From Pegoplata infirma (lineage: Eukaryota > Arthropoda > Insecta > Diptera > Anthomyiidae), in the NCBI GenBank assembly GCA_963921195.1, contig OY992540.1:136202694-136266693 (forward strand): a stretch of DNA of 64,000 nt, read 5' to 3'. The notes beneath the pieces were generated by a model. It worked only from the letters and a program-made list of their open reading frames with translations. It had not been told where the DNA came from and ran no database searches. Positions 45,267-57,006 of the stretch are shown in pieces (position 1 is the first letter of the stretch; each line of letters begins with the position of its first letter). A program made the position numbers and the translations under genes.

Positions 45267-45713
45267 TAGAGATGGAGTGGATTTTGACTCACACTCACGC
45301 AAAAAATAATCGAATCACTCACTTCTCACTCACGCAATTTTTTTTTTACTCAAGCTCACTTACTATTCACGTGAGTAATAAAAAACTTACTCACGCTCAC
45401 GCATGACTCACGCCAGATTCAATCACGCTCACGCGTGAGTCACGCAAAAGCTACTCACGCAATAAAATTTTCTTACAAAAAAAAAAACTCCAAAAAAATT
45501 TTTTTTTACAAAAATTTAAAAAAAATTTAGCAAATCAAAAAATATAAAAACGCAAACTCACGCAAAAAATAAATGACTCACTCACTAATCACTCATTCAG
45601 ATTTTTTTTTCAACTCACGCTCACTCACAATCACGTGATTGATATGAAAATCACTCACACTCACGCGTGATTCACGTGAATCACGCAAATCACGTGACCA
45701 GCGCCCATCTCTA
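45267..45713. mobile_element. hAT-like MITE filled with CACTCACG-type repeats, copy 1
   Basis: It starts TAGAGATGGAGTGG and ends GCGCCCATCTCTA. The octamer GTCTGTAG is duplicated at 45259-45266 and 45714-45721. The interior is a degenerate array of CTCACTCACG and TCACGTGA words reading alternately on both strands, separated by A-rich gaps. Confidence 0.85.
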
Positions 45714-45817
45714 GTCTGTAGCATGAAGAAATTTTTCTTTTTACTGTCCACAATTCAGAAATCTTTTGACCTTGTTTTCTAATAACTTAATTTTACTTTG
45801 TTCGCAGTGTGTTCATA

Positions 45818-46320
45818 CACACAAAAAAAAACCTTGTCAAATTACTAGAAAAAGTCCCGTAATTCCATTTTACCAATATTTGACAGTTTTCCCTGTTTTT
45901 TAACAACAAATTTTCGTTTGAAATTTACATTTTTTTTGTAGTTTTACATTTTTTTTTTTGTAATTTTAAAAATTTCCAACATTTAAGAAAAAAAAAATTA
46001 GTGATTTTACGAGATTTCCTTGCAAGTTAAATTGCGCCAATACAGTTGTAAATTTACAATTTTATTGGAAAAATCTTGTAAAATTACGAAAAATTTTGTA
46101 ATTTTTACTAGGAATTTTCGTAAAATAAAAGGTAGTAAAAAATCTAGTAAAAACACCAAACATCCTTGTAAGTTTTATAGCGTCAAAAAATTTGTAAATT
46201 TACAATTTTATTGGAAAAAGCTTTAAAAGCTTGTAAAACAAGGAATTGTTAAGAAATAGGAGGTAGCAAAAAAAAAAAAAAAAGTTACAAACTTTTCTTG
46301 TTGTTTTACAAGGATTGTCA
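45818..46320. mobile_element. TA-inserting MITE, family of 7045-8549
   Basis: It starts CACACAAAAAAAAACCTTGT after TA at 45816-17, shares TATTTGACAGTTTTCC, AAATTGCGCCAA and AATAGGAGGTAGCAAAAAA with 7045-8549, and decays at GTTTTACAAGGATTGTCACA. It is uninterrupted, and so shows what the 7045 copy looked like before its insertion. Confidence 0.65.
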
Positions 46321-46479
46321 CACTTAATGTGATATATCAGACTTTTAAAAAAAATATCCTACACTTTTAAAAATTTTTCTTAATTATTTTTAAATTTTCA
46401 TAATTTTTTTGAATATTCCCAAGTTTTCCATTTTTTTTAATTTTTCGAAATGATATCTAAGATTTTCCAAGCTTCAAAT

Positions 46480-47078
46480 TAGAGATGGGCGCGTGAGTGA
46501 TTTTTGACTCACACTCACTCACGCTCACGACAGGAATTTTTTAATCACGCACACTCACGAGCATATTTTTTCTACTCACACTCACTCACAATCACGTGAG
46601 TAAATTTAATACAACTCACACTCACATGCACTCACGCAAGCTTCACTCACACTCACGTTGACTCACACTCACGAAACACTCATTTATACAAAAAAAAAAT
46701 TCAAAAACTAAAATTTCAAAAATCATTCAAAATTTTCAGCAAAATTTAAAGTTCAGCGAAATTTTGAATTTTTTTTTTTTTTTGCTTTTTTCGGGACGAA
46801 ATATGAAATTCAGCCATATTTTACAATTTTTTGTTGCTTTTTTTGGTACAAAATGAAATATGAAGAGAAAATAAATCACGCAAACTCACGCAAAAAAATC
46901 GACTCACACACACTCCCTCACGAAAAAATCTTACTCACGCACACTCACTCACGCATTTTTTTTCTCCACTCACACTCACTCACAATCACGTGAGTAAAAT
47001 TGAAATCAGTCACACTCATGCGTGATCACGCGTGAACCACGTGAGTCACGCTCTAATCTGCTCATTTGCCCATCTCTA
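46480..47078. mobile_element. hAT-like MITE filled with CACTCACG-type repeats, copy 2
   Basis: It starts TAGAGATGGGCGCGTGAGTG and ends TTGCCCATCTCTA. The octamer CTTCAAAT is duplicated at 46472-46479 and 47079-47086. Inside, CACTCACACTCACG clusters at both ends flank a single A/T-rich middle (46680-46870). Confidence 0.85.
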
Positions 47079-47086
47079 CTTCAAAT

Positions 47087-48070
47087 AGCTCATTAAAATA
47101 CACGTAAACTCACGTTCTTCAGTTTTATTTGATTCTACGTAATTCTAAATACATACAAAAAACTTGAGAGTATTAGTGATTCTACTTAAATATGAGTATG
47201 TATAAGTGAAATTTTGAAAAACGAAGAAAATTTTGTTGTGTTCATATATTTCCTGAGAGTTCATCCAATTTCCAGACTGAAACGTCTTCTATTACACGTC
47301 TTTGAATTTTCCTGAATTTTCCAAACATTTTTTGACAATTTTCCAAAATTCGTGTAAATTATTTAGATTTTTCTAGAATTTCTCTTAATTTGCTTCCATT
47401 TTTTTTATTATTTTCTGAATTTAGATTTATTTATGAAATTTTTGGAACTTTTCTTAAATGCTTAACATTTTTGGAATTTTTTTAGTTTTTCCGTCACAGT
47501 AGCTCTTTCTTTTACACAGTAGCTCTTTCTTTTATGACAAAAATATGTGCAAACTGCGTCGGCTGAAATCAGAAAATAGCACATTTGTCTTAAATTCTAC
47601 GTTTGAGTTTGTGCTGCCTCAGCAAATTTTTCTACTGCCTTTTCAAAATTTTCTGCTGATTCTGCAAAACATTTTGCGTAAGTGTAGGTCAATTTGAAAT
47701 ATTACTTAGAAATGTCTTTGAAACAAAAACATTTCTCTTGTCCGAGTTCATAGTTCATTTCAGTATTAGCTTATAACAGGGCCCTTCAAGTATTTACTTG
47801 GACTCATTTCATATTTATCTGTCAATTTTTAAAGCATACTTACCTAATAACATACTTACAGCTGAAAACAAGAAAAAAAGGCACCCACATTTAGACAACA
47901 TGCAATATTCACAAAAAAAAAACAAGTATTGTTTGTATTTGTTAAGGACATATAACACCGTCCAACATTCAACTTTTTACACAAGAAATCTGAAAACAAA
48001 ATTAAGTGACAACACAGGCTTCTTTTTTTTTTTTAATTTTCTCTTTACTAAAAACTTCATTTAAATAGCA
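47087..48070. other. No gene or recognised element
   Basis: AT-rich, apparently unique. A 22-bp direct duplication (ACAGTAGCTCTTTCTTTTA) lies at 47496-47534. The open frame 47798-48064 is low complexity. Confidence 0.35.
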
Positions 48071-48076
48071 ATTTTT

Positions 48077-48208
48077 AATCTTAAGTGTGGTAACTGAAAA
48101 GCGCTGATGATGTATAGAAATTAAGAGAAAGCTGTCGATTCGTCATAATCACAACTTTCGGTTACTTTTTATATATCATCAGCGCTTTTTGATTGTCACA
48201 CTTAATGC
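48077..48208. repeat. Small inverted repeat
   Basis: CTTAAGTGTGG and AAAAGCGCTGATGATGTATA pair with TATATCATCAGCGCTTTTTG and GTCACACTTAATG across an approximately 50-nt loop. It could be a short MITE. Confidence 0.7.
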
Positions 48209-49403
48209 AGGTCTGATTAAAATCAGCTATTTCAATGAAACTTTTAGTAGGGAAAAATATATTATGAATTATTTTCGTTACACAGATATTTGGCTGAACT
48301 CTATTAAATTAAATTTTTTCGCAGTGTTATGTTTTTAAGATTGTACCAACTTCAGGTTTTATTTAAATTTCAATTGAAATTCATAAGATATCTATTGATA
48401 AGCGAAATAAAATCACGAAAATAATTCACTGACATTCGAAAAATATCGATTAAAATTAAAAAAAAAAAAGATAAAATAAAGTTTAAAATTGATATTTTTG
48501 AATTCCAATAGATCATTTACGAACTTTTATTAATTTTTTTTTTTCAACGTTAATAAAGGTTTTTAAATTTAAAAAAATCTTTTTCGAATTTAAATTGTTT
48601 TCATAGGAATTCCAACTGATATATTTTAAGTATGAATTATTCTTCTTTTTCTGAATTTCAACTAATATTTTCCGAAATTCGTTAGTTTTTTTTTACGAAT
48701 TTTAGTTTTTTTTCGAAATCATTTTTTTTTTCAAATAATGGTATATCCTGTTCAAATTTTAAATAATATTTTTTTTTTTTTAATTTTTTTTGTCTTTTTC
48801 AAAGTTTAGTTGCCTTTTTAGAATTTAGGTTTTCTATGCTTAACGAAATAAACTCGTTTTTTGTTGCACAGTGTTATTACTTATATACTTATATATTGAT
48901 GTCGACATTTTGGCCATAATGGTATATTTTACAAAAAAAAAAAAAACATGACGAAGGACATATATTGATGTTTTTTATATTTTTAAAACATTGCAAAAAC
49001 TAAATTAAGAGGATTTCTATTTTCTTTTTTAGAATTCATTCAAAAAAAAAAACAAACCTACACTTAAATACATCAATACAGGCTGACAATGATGTTAGAA
49101 TACAAAATTTCTAAGTTTTTGTATTTTTTTTAGAGTTCACCTCCAAATGAGAATGTGGGACACTTCTTCAAATAGAAATCTCTAGGCCAATGTCTCGAAA
49201 ACTTTCAAAAAATTCGTAAAAGATCAATTGTAGTTTTAAAAAGATCAATTGTAGTTCGAAAAAGATCAATTGTAATTCGAAAGAGATCAATTGTAATTCG
49301 AACAAGTGGAGTGTTTAATTCAAGTATGTAGAATCTTTTATACCATCCAGTTGTAAGAAAATAAGACAAAAATTCAGGGGCGTTTTTGGGGGAGGTCGGC
49401 GGG
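48209..49403. other. AT-rich unassigned DNA with a short tandem repeat
   Basis: No gene is seen. Four tandem copies of about 22 bp (AGATCAATTGTA.TTCGAAA) lie at 49223-49302. Confidence 0.4.
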
Positions 49404-52111
49404 AGTCAATGGGGCACATTTAAACTATTTCTGACACAAAAATGGTTAAATTGTTTAAATGTACAAAAATCCGTGATAAATTGATTTTTTTTAGGTACTC
49501 TCAAAATAATTACTCTGTTAAATTACAGATATACTCTGCTGCGCCAACAGAAAATACCATATATTTCCAACCAGCAAGATTTTTTGTTATTTTGCAAAGA
49601 AAACTTTGTAAAATGATTTCGATAAAAAACTGTAAATTTACAGAATTCTCTGTAAAATGTTGATAAAAGCGACCAGAATTTTACTAAAAAAAACTCTGAA
49701 AACTTACAAAGTTTTAGTTATATCCATTTTATAAGTGAAACTTCTCCGCTTCAAAGCATTAACAGTCTGACAAGCCATCAAAATTAGTCTTTTCGTATTA
49801 CGTATATTTTAAATTACACTCAGCTACAGTGAAAAAATACTTCTGATGTGACATAGTATATGTTGTTGGTCATGTCGACTAGATCACAAAAATGCCCATT
49901 AAACTTGCCAGACACCCTCAAATTTTAGAGTTATTGTCAAAAAACTTTTTTTTTGGACTTTTCTCACTAAACCTTGTGTAATTCAGAAAATTTTCAACCG
50001 ATTTTAATTTTTTTAACTCTTTCTGATAGAAGAAGGATGGGGCTTTCCACGTGTGTAAATTGGTCTATACATATAAGAAAGATATTTATTGATTTTTTCA
50101 ATAAAATCTAATTTTTTTGTTATTTTTTGAAAATTTTTCGAGCTTATCAATTTTTTTCTGCTATAGTTCGTTTAACAACCATTATATTTATAAACGTATT
50201 TTTAAATAAAATTTAATTCTGAATACGATAAGCTTTATCCTGAAGAAATCGGATAACAATTGGCAGAGTTGTGATCATTTTTCTAAAAAAGAAAATTAAG
50301 GTTTTGCAGGAAATCGCCGTTCAGATATCCCACGCAAAAAAAATATATTTATCATAAGAGGTCATGTATCTGACCGAATCTGACCTTTAAATTGCTCTAT
50401 CTCGTCAGGTTTTTGAGATACTTAACATAAATTGATATATCAAAAACTTAATAAAATAGCGCAATTTCAAGGTCAAATTCGAATTCAGGAGGCCAAAAAC
50501 CTTTAAAATAATGATACGCGATCTCTTAGTATGTTCCTTTATTTTTTTATTTTTTTTGCCTGGGTTATCCGAACGCCAATTTCAAGCAAAATCTTAATTT
50601 TCTTTTTTAGAAAAATTATCACAACTCTGTCAATTGTTATCCGATTTTTTCATCATAAAGCTCATCGTATTCACAATAAAATTTTCTTTAAGAACACGTT
50701 TATACATATGGGGGTTTTCGTGTCAACTGACACAACTTTTGAAACCGATATCTTTCGAGTCAATGGGGCACATTTAAACTATTTCTGACACAAAAATGGT
50801 TAAATTGTTTAAATGTACAAAAATCCGTGATAAATTGATTTTTTTTAGGTACTCTCAAAATAATTACTCTGTTAAATTACAGATATACTCTGCTGCGCCA
50901 ACAGAAAATACCATATATTTCCAACCAGCAAGATTTTTTGTTATTTTGCAAAGAAAACTTTGTAAAATGATTTCGATAAAAAACTGTAAATTTACAGAAT
51001 TCTCTGTAAAATGTTGATAAAAGCGACCAGAATTTTACTAAAAAAAACTCTGAAAACTTACAAAGTTTTAGTTATATCCATTTTATAAGTGAAACTTCTC
51101 CGCTTCAAAGCATTAACAGTCTGACAAGCCATCAAAATTAGTCTTTTCGTATTACGTATATTTTAAATTACACTCAGCTACAGTGAAAAAATACTTCTGA
51201 TGTGACATAGTATATGTTGTTGGTCATGTCGACTAGATCACAAAAATGCCCATTAAACTTGCCAGACACCCTCAAATTTTAGAGTTATTGTCAAAAAACT
51301 TTTTTTTTGGACTTTTCTCACTAAACCTTGTGTAATTCAGAAAATTTTCAACCGATTTTAAATTTTTTAACTCTTTCTGATAGAAGAAGGATGGGGCTTT
51401 CCACGTGTGTAAATTGGTCTATACATATAAGAAAGATATTTATTGATTTTTTCAATAAAATCTAATTTTTTTGTTATTTTTTGAAAATTTTTCGAGCTTA
51501 TCAATTTTTTTCTGCTATAGTTCGTTTAACAACCATTATATTTATAAACGTATTTTTAAATAAAATTTAATTCTGAATACGATAAGCTTTATCCTGAAGA
51601 AATCGGATAACAATTGGCAGAGTTGTGATCATTTTTCTAAAAAAGAAAATTAAGGTTTTGCAGGAAATCGCCGTTCAGATATCCCACGCAAAAAAAATAT
51701 ATTTATCATAAGAGGTCATGTATCTGACCGAATCTGACCTTTAAATTGCTCTATCTCGTCAGGTTTTTGAGATACTTAACATAAATTGATATATCAAAAA
51801 CTTAATAAAATAGCGCAATTTCAAGGTCAAATTCGAATTCAGGAGGCCAAAAACCTTTAAAATAATGATACGCGATCTCTTAGTATGTTCCTTTATTTTT
51901 TTATTTTTTTTGCCTGGGTTATCCGAACGCCAATTTCAAGCAAAATCTTAATTTTCTTTTTTAGAAAAATTATCACAACTCTGTCAATTGTTATCCGATT
52001 TTTTCATCATAAAGCTCATCGTATTCACAATAAAATTTTCTTTAAGAACACGTTTATACATATGGGGGTTTTCGTGTCAACTGACACAACTTTTGAAACC
52101 GATATCTTTCG
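49404..52111. repeat. 1354-bp tandem duplication (two units)
   Basis: 49404-50757 and 50758-52111 are direct repeats, essentially identical (one A/T change was noticed, near 50008/51362). The junction GATATCTTTCGAGTCAATGG joins the end of one unit to the start of the next; GAGTCAATGGGG is shared at both starts. Each unit contains a further inverted repeat (about 50165-50710; ATCGGATAACAATTG.CAGAG). The repeated short frames are therefore not independent evidence for genes. Confidence 0.9.
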
Positions 52112-54590
52112 ATCGGGATGAAATTTGCACCAAGGTTAGTCCTATTCGATAGTAGTTCAGACACAATTTTTTAACGAGATCGGTCAAGAACTCTCTGAGT
52201 TAGAGGGGGTCGAAATTTGACATTTTGGCCAAAGAGGTGTTGATTCTCATCCATGTAACTTCTTACCTATTGCTTTTAGCAAAATGTGTCCTGAGGAGTT
52301 TAGATAGCTATTTCTTCAGTCTTTCGAAAAAAAAATATAAAAAAAATTAAAAAAAAAATTTTGATTTTTTTTCTTAAAAATCCAAAACTTTTTTGACTTT
52401 TTCCTCAAATTGGGCCCTTTTTTTTTTTTTTTGATTCAAAAGAAAGCTTAGGTGATTTCCTTTAAGAGCTGTGGGGTCGCTTAGTGGGATGCGAGTGGGA
52501 TATCTATGAAAAATTTTTTTTTTTAACTTTGGAACACAAAAAACGGTTCTTCAATTTGCACTATTAGGCGTGGGATAGCTAACCATTTTTCGATTTCGAT
52601 CCGCGATACCCTCTATTTTTTTTAGGTTCGAAAAAGAAAGCACGAGCCAAAAAATGGGGGCGGTGGGGAAGGGCCATATGGCCCCTCATTGGGGTCAAAT
52701 TTGGGCGTAAAGAGGTAGAAATCCTCAAAAAGCCCCAAAACTCCCCTAGAAACGCCCCTGGAGGGGTGCAATGTGAGACCGATCTCCAATAATTTTCTGC
52801 CCCCAACATTTTTCTTGAACATACCTTAACCCTATTTCCACTTCCTAAGGGGGCTCCCATACAAAATGACATTTTTATAAAATTTGCTCCTACCGCTCTA
52901 ACTGTCCATAGGGTGCCCCTAGAGATGTAAAATGTATGACCGACCCCCAATATTTTTTCAACTCCAACATTTTCTTAGAATATACCAACCCTTTATTTTC
53001 AACTCTTAAGGGGGTCCCCATACATATTTTTTTATTATTTTATTAGTTTTTAAAAATACATGTTTTTATAATGTATGGGAGCCCCTTAGGGAGTGGAGAT
53101 AGGGTGTTATGATGTTCGGACAAAATGTTGGTAACTAAAAAATAATGGGGGTTGGTCGTAATTTTTGCCTCTCTAGGAGGCACGGTAGGGGCGGTAGGAG
53201 CTGGTTTAATAAAACAAATTTATAAAAATTAAAAGAAATGTATGGGGACCACCTTAAGGGTTAAAGATACATTGTAGGTATGTTTGCAAAAAATGTTGGA
53301 ATTAATAAAATGATGGAGGTCGGTCATACATTTGGCCCCACTAGGGGCACTTTAGGGTAAGTTAGAATGGTAGGATCAAATTTTTTAAAAATGTTTTGTA
53401 TGGGAGCCCCCTTAGGAAATGGAAATAGGGGTAAGGTATGTTCAAGAAAAATGTTGGGGGCAGAAAATTATTGGAGGTCGGTCTCACATTGCACCCCTCC
53501 AGGGGCGTTTCTAGGGGAGTTTTGGGGCTTTTTGAGGATTTTTACCTCTTTACGCCCAACTTTGACCCCAATGAGGGGCCATATGGCCCTCCCCACCACC
53601 CCCATTTTTTGGCTCGTGCTTTCTTTTTCGAACCTAAAAAAATTAGAGGGTATCGCGGATCGAAATCGAAAACTGGTTAGCTATCCCACGCCTAATAGTG
53701 CAAATTGAAGAACCGGTTTTTGTGTTCCAAAGTAAAAAAAAAAAATTTTTCATAGATATCCCACTCGCATCCCACTAAGCGACCCCAAAGCTCTTAAAGG
53801 AAATCACCTAAGCTTTCTTTTGAATCAAAAAAAAAAAAAAAAAAAGGGCCCAATTTGAGGAAAAAGTCAAAAAAGTTTTGGATTTTTAAGAAAAAAAATC
53901 AACAAAATTTTTTTTATTTTTTTTATATTTTTTTTTCGAAAGACTGAAGAAATAGCTATCTAAACTCTTTGGGACACATTTTGCTAAAAACAATAGGTAA
54001 GAAGGTACATGGATGAGAATCAACACCTCTTTGGCCAAAATGTCAAATTTCGACCCCCTCTAACTCAGAGAGTTCTTGACCGATCTTGTTGAAAAACTGT
54101 GTCTGAACTACTATCCAATAGGACTAACCTTGGTGCAAATTTCATCCCGATCGGAAGACATCGGTTTCAAAAGTTGTGTCAGTTGACACGAAAACCCCCA
54201 TATAAATGTTGTTGAACGAACTATAGCAGAAAAAAATCGATAAACACAAAAAATTTTCAAAAAATAACAAAAAAATTAGATATTGTTGAAAAAATCAATA
54301 CATATCTTTTTTATATGTATACCCCAATTCAAACACATGAAAAGCCCTATCTTTCTTCTATCCAAAACAGTTGAAAAATTGAAAATCGGTTGAAAAATGT
54401 TTAAGTTACACGTGGTTTAGTGAAAAAAGTCCCAAAAAATCGTTTTTTGACAATAACTTAAAAATTTGAGGGTGTCTGGCAAGTTTGATGGGCATTTTTG
54501 TGATCTTTTCGATGAGACCTACAACCTTAACTACCTCATTTTAAAAGTATTTTCGATTTTGTGTTTTTTGTAGCACAGTGTTTTGTTATT
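51170..54590. mobile_element. Large foldback with GC-richer core
   Basis: The left arm (unit 2 of the duplication and on to about 53015) matches the complement of about 53350-54530: GATCACAAAAATGCCCAT, CTGCTATAGTTCGTT, ATATGGGGGTTTTCGTGTCA, GATCGGGATGAAATTTGCAC, GATTCTCATCCATGTA, TCCGCGATACCCTCT. The left arm has about 530 bp extra. The core (52620-53640) has tandem GC-richer units of about 155 bp (TATGGGAGCCCCCTTAGG, GGGGCG..TAGGAGC). Ends with CTACAGTG/GTAGCACAGTG words suggest a TIR element, but no target duplication was found. Confidence 0.65.
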
Positions 54591-54729
54591 AAAGCTCACA
54601 TATTTAGTGACGCATTTAAGCGGTAGATGTTCATCGAGGTTTTTATAAATTAATAAATGGCGATTTGAGCAGGGCTCTTTAAATGAGAAAATTGTGTTTC
54701 CTATTAGTACTTTCATAACCTTAGAGAAA

Positions 54730-56505
54730 ACAAGTAATAGTGTTAAATTCGGCTGTGCCGAATCTTTTATACCCTCCAACATGCAAAAAAATGCAGGAGC
54801 GTTTTTGATTTTTTGTCCGCGGCAGTGGTAATTGGGGGAGGACAAATTTCCTCCCGAAATATATGTTTAAAAGTTCATTCCTTTGCTTTTTGCACTAAAG
54901 AAATACAAGTTTATCATTATTTAATTTTTTTTTTTAATCTACGCCCACAAAAAGGGAGACGGACCGAAAAAACCGACATTTTCTAATCCACTGTGTCCAA
55001 ATGCAGGACTTTGAACTTCTTGTAGCACAAAAATATTGCTACAAGATAATTTATGAGCAAATGAAATTTTGTCTGGCACTGGCTGGACTTAATATTAAGT
55101 TATATTAATTTTAAAATTTGAATACTTATTGTTAGTTCACATAATTTTAGTGAAGATTCAATAAAGTAAATGAATGAGAAAAAAAAAATGAATTTGTTAA
55201 ACAAAAACACAAAAAATCATTTAAAAAAATAGTATTTTTTAGAGGCTAGTTTAGTTCTTCAAGGGGAACCTTTTGTCCCCCTAGTCCGCTTTTGCCTATT
55301 TCCGAACTAAACCTGCCTAGGACCATAAGACATATTCGTGCCAAATTTCAGGAGGCTAGCTCTTTTATATTGGACTGCATCGTGCCATCTACAGACAGAC
55401 GGACGGACAGACGGACATTCACAGATTGTCTTAGAATCGATCATGGATCAATAATATACATACTTTATGGGGTCCCCGACCGATATTTCGATGCGTTACA
55501 AACGGAATGACAAAGAAAAGACTGCCAATTATAAAGATATCTGAAGTCACTCAACTTCTGTTAAACCCTTTCTGGCTAACTATGCCATTACAGACGACGA
55601 ATGAACAAACAAAAATAAAAATGAAAAAAAAAATTAGCAATTTGTCGTTTTTCCGACTTTATGGAGCGTTTTTTTTTTTTGCATTTAGCGGTAAAAGAAG
55701 TTTTTTTTTTTATTATCGGGAAATCCAATGACTTTTTATTTGCTAAGAATTTGTTTTAAACACTTTGAAAGGTGTTTCTTAAATAATATTACCATACTAA
55801 TTAGAAATTGGTATATTTTGTCAAAATTTATTAAGCGCTTTTTCGATATAAAAAGTTTGCGTTGTTTGTAACATTATCGTATTTTCCTCGTCTAACAGTT
55901 TTCGTACCTTCTGTAAAAAAAGTTCAAAATGTTTATGAGCGAAAAGCGAGGAGCTTGGACAAACCAAGCTCTTTGTTTCCTACTCTTAAAATTTTGTAAC
56001 TTGATAACAGAAAGTACGAAAACTGTTAGACGAGTAAAATACGATAATGTTAAATTAACATTGCTGGTTTTACAAATAATGCTAACTTTTTATATCGAAA
56101 AAGCGCTTAATAAATTTTGAAAAAATGTATCAATTTATAATTATTATGGTAATATTATTTAAGAAATACCTTTAAAAGTGTTTAAAACAAATTGTCAGCA
56201 AATAAAAAGTCATTGGATTTCCCGATAATCCACAAAAAAAACTTTTTTTACAGCTAGATGAAAAAAAATCGCTAGCTTTAGTCTGAAAATCGCCAAACTG
56301 CAACACTTTTTTTTTGTTTATATCGAACTTAAGGGATTTTTTTTGGTTCGATCAAACGTCCAGTTCGATGGCGGACTTAGCAAAGGGAATTTAAGAGAGG
56401 AAGGGATACTTCACATATCTTTAAGTATTGATAGTCTTTGGACAAACTGATTGTGAGTGCTGAGGGGTATAAGTACCCCCATACTGTGGTTGGAGGGTAT
56501 AAGAA
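54730..56505. mobile_element. DINE-like subfamily C element, interrupted
   Basis: It starts ACAAGTAATAGTGTTAAATT with hairpin TTCGGCTGTGCCGAA and ATACCCTCCAACATG, has GTTTAGTTCTTCAAGGGGAA, a GACAGACGGACGGACAGACG run (55394 on) and ATACATACTTTATGGGGTCC. It breaks after AATGACAAAG at 55515. The end hairpin (TACCCCCATACTGTGGTTGG then AGGGTATAAG) appears at 56470-56505. The material between is a foldback element. Confidence 0.7.
55620..56310. repeat. Foldback inserted in the DINE-like element
   Basis: The left arm to 55915 and right arm from 55995 share GGGAAATCCAATGACTTTTT, AAACACTTT.AAAGGT.TTTC, TTAAGCGCTTTTTCGATATA, ATTATCGTATTTT and TCTAACAGTTTTCGTAC, in inverted order around an 80-nt loop (GAGCGAAAAGCGAGGAGCTT). 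No coding capacity. Confidence 0.75.
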
Positions 56506-56527
56506 TAACAAACCATGATTGTTTCAA

Positions 56528-57006
56528 GCTCTTTGTCTCCCGCTCTTAATATTTTGAAACTTTTTAACAGAAGGTACGAAAACTGTTAAACGAGGAAAAT
56601 ACGATAATGTTAAATTAACATTGTTGGTTTGACAAATAATGCTAACTTTTTATATCGAAAAACCGCTTAATAAATTTAAAAAAAATGTGTCAATTTATAA
56701 TTTTTATGTTAATATTATTTAGGAAATACCTTTAAAAGTGTTTAAAACAAATTGTCAGCAAATAAAAAGTTATTGGATTTCCCGATAATCCACAAAAAAA
56801 ACTTTTTTTACAGCTAGATGAAAAAAAAAACGCTAGCTTTAGTCTGAAAATAACCAAACTGCAACACTTTTTTTTTGTTTATATCGAACTTAAGGGATTT
56901 TTTTTTGGTTTGATCAAACGTCCAGTTCGATGTCGGACTTAGCAAAGGGAATTTAAGAGCGGCTTTAACAGAAGAAGAGCGAGTTCAGATCTCTTTAGTA
57001 TTGATA
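56528..57006. repeat. Direct partial duplicate of 55966-56437
   Basis: AAGCTCTTTGTCTCCCGCTC, GTACGAAAACTGTTAAACGA, CTTTTTATATCGAAAAACCG and CGTCCAGTTCGATGTCGGAC repeat the right arm and part of the loop of the preceding foldback in the same order, with scattered differences. It lies just beyond the end hairpin of the DINE-like copy. Confidence 0.75.

Noticed and set aside
52579..53708. Mirror-image open frames of 113-123 residues (52579-52950 minus, 53367-53708 plus) as a duplicated gene pair
   Set aside because: They lie in foldback arms made of short tandem units, overlap another open frame, and show no recognisable domain; the symmetry comes from the inverted repeat.
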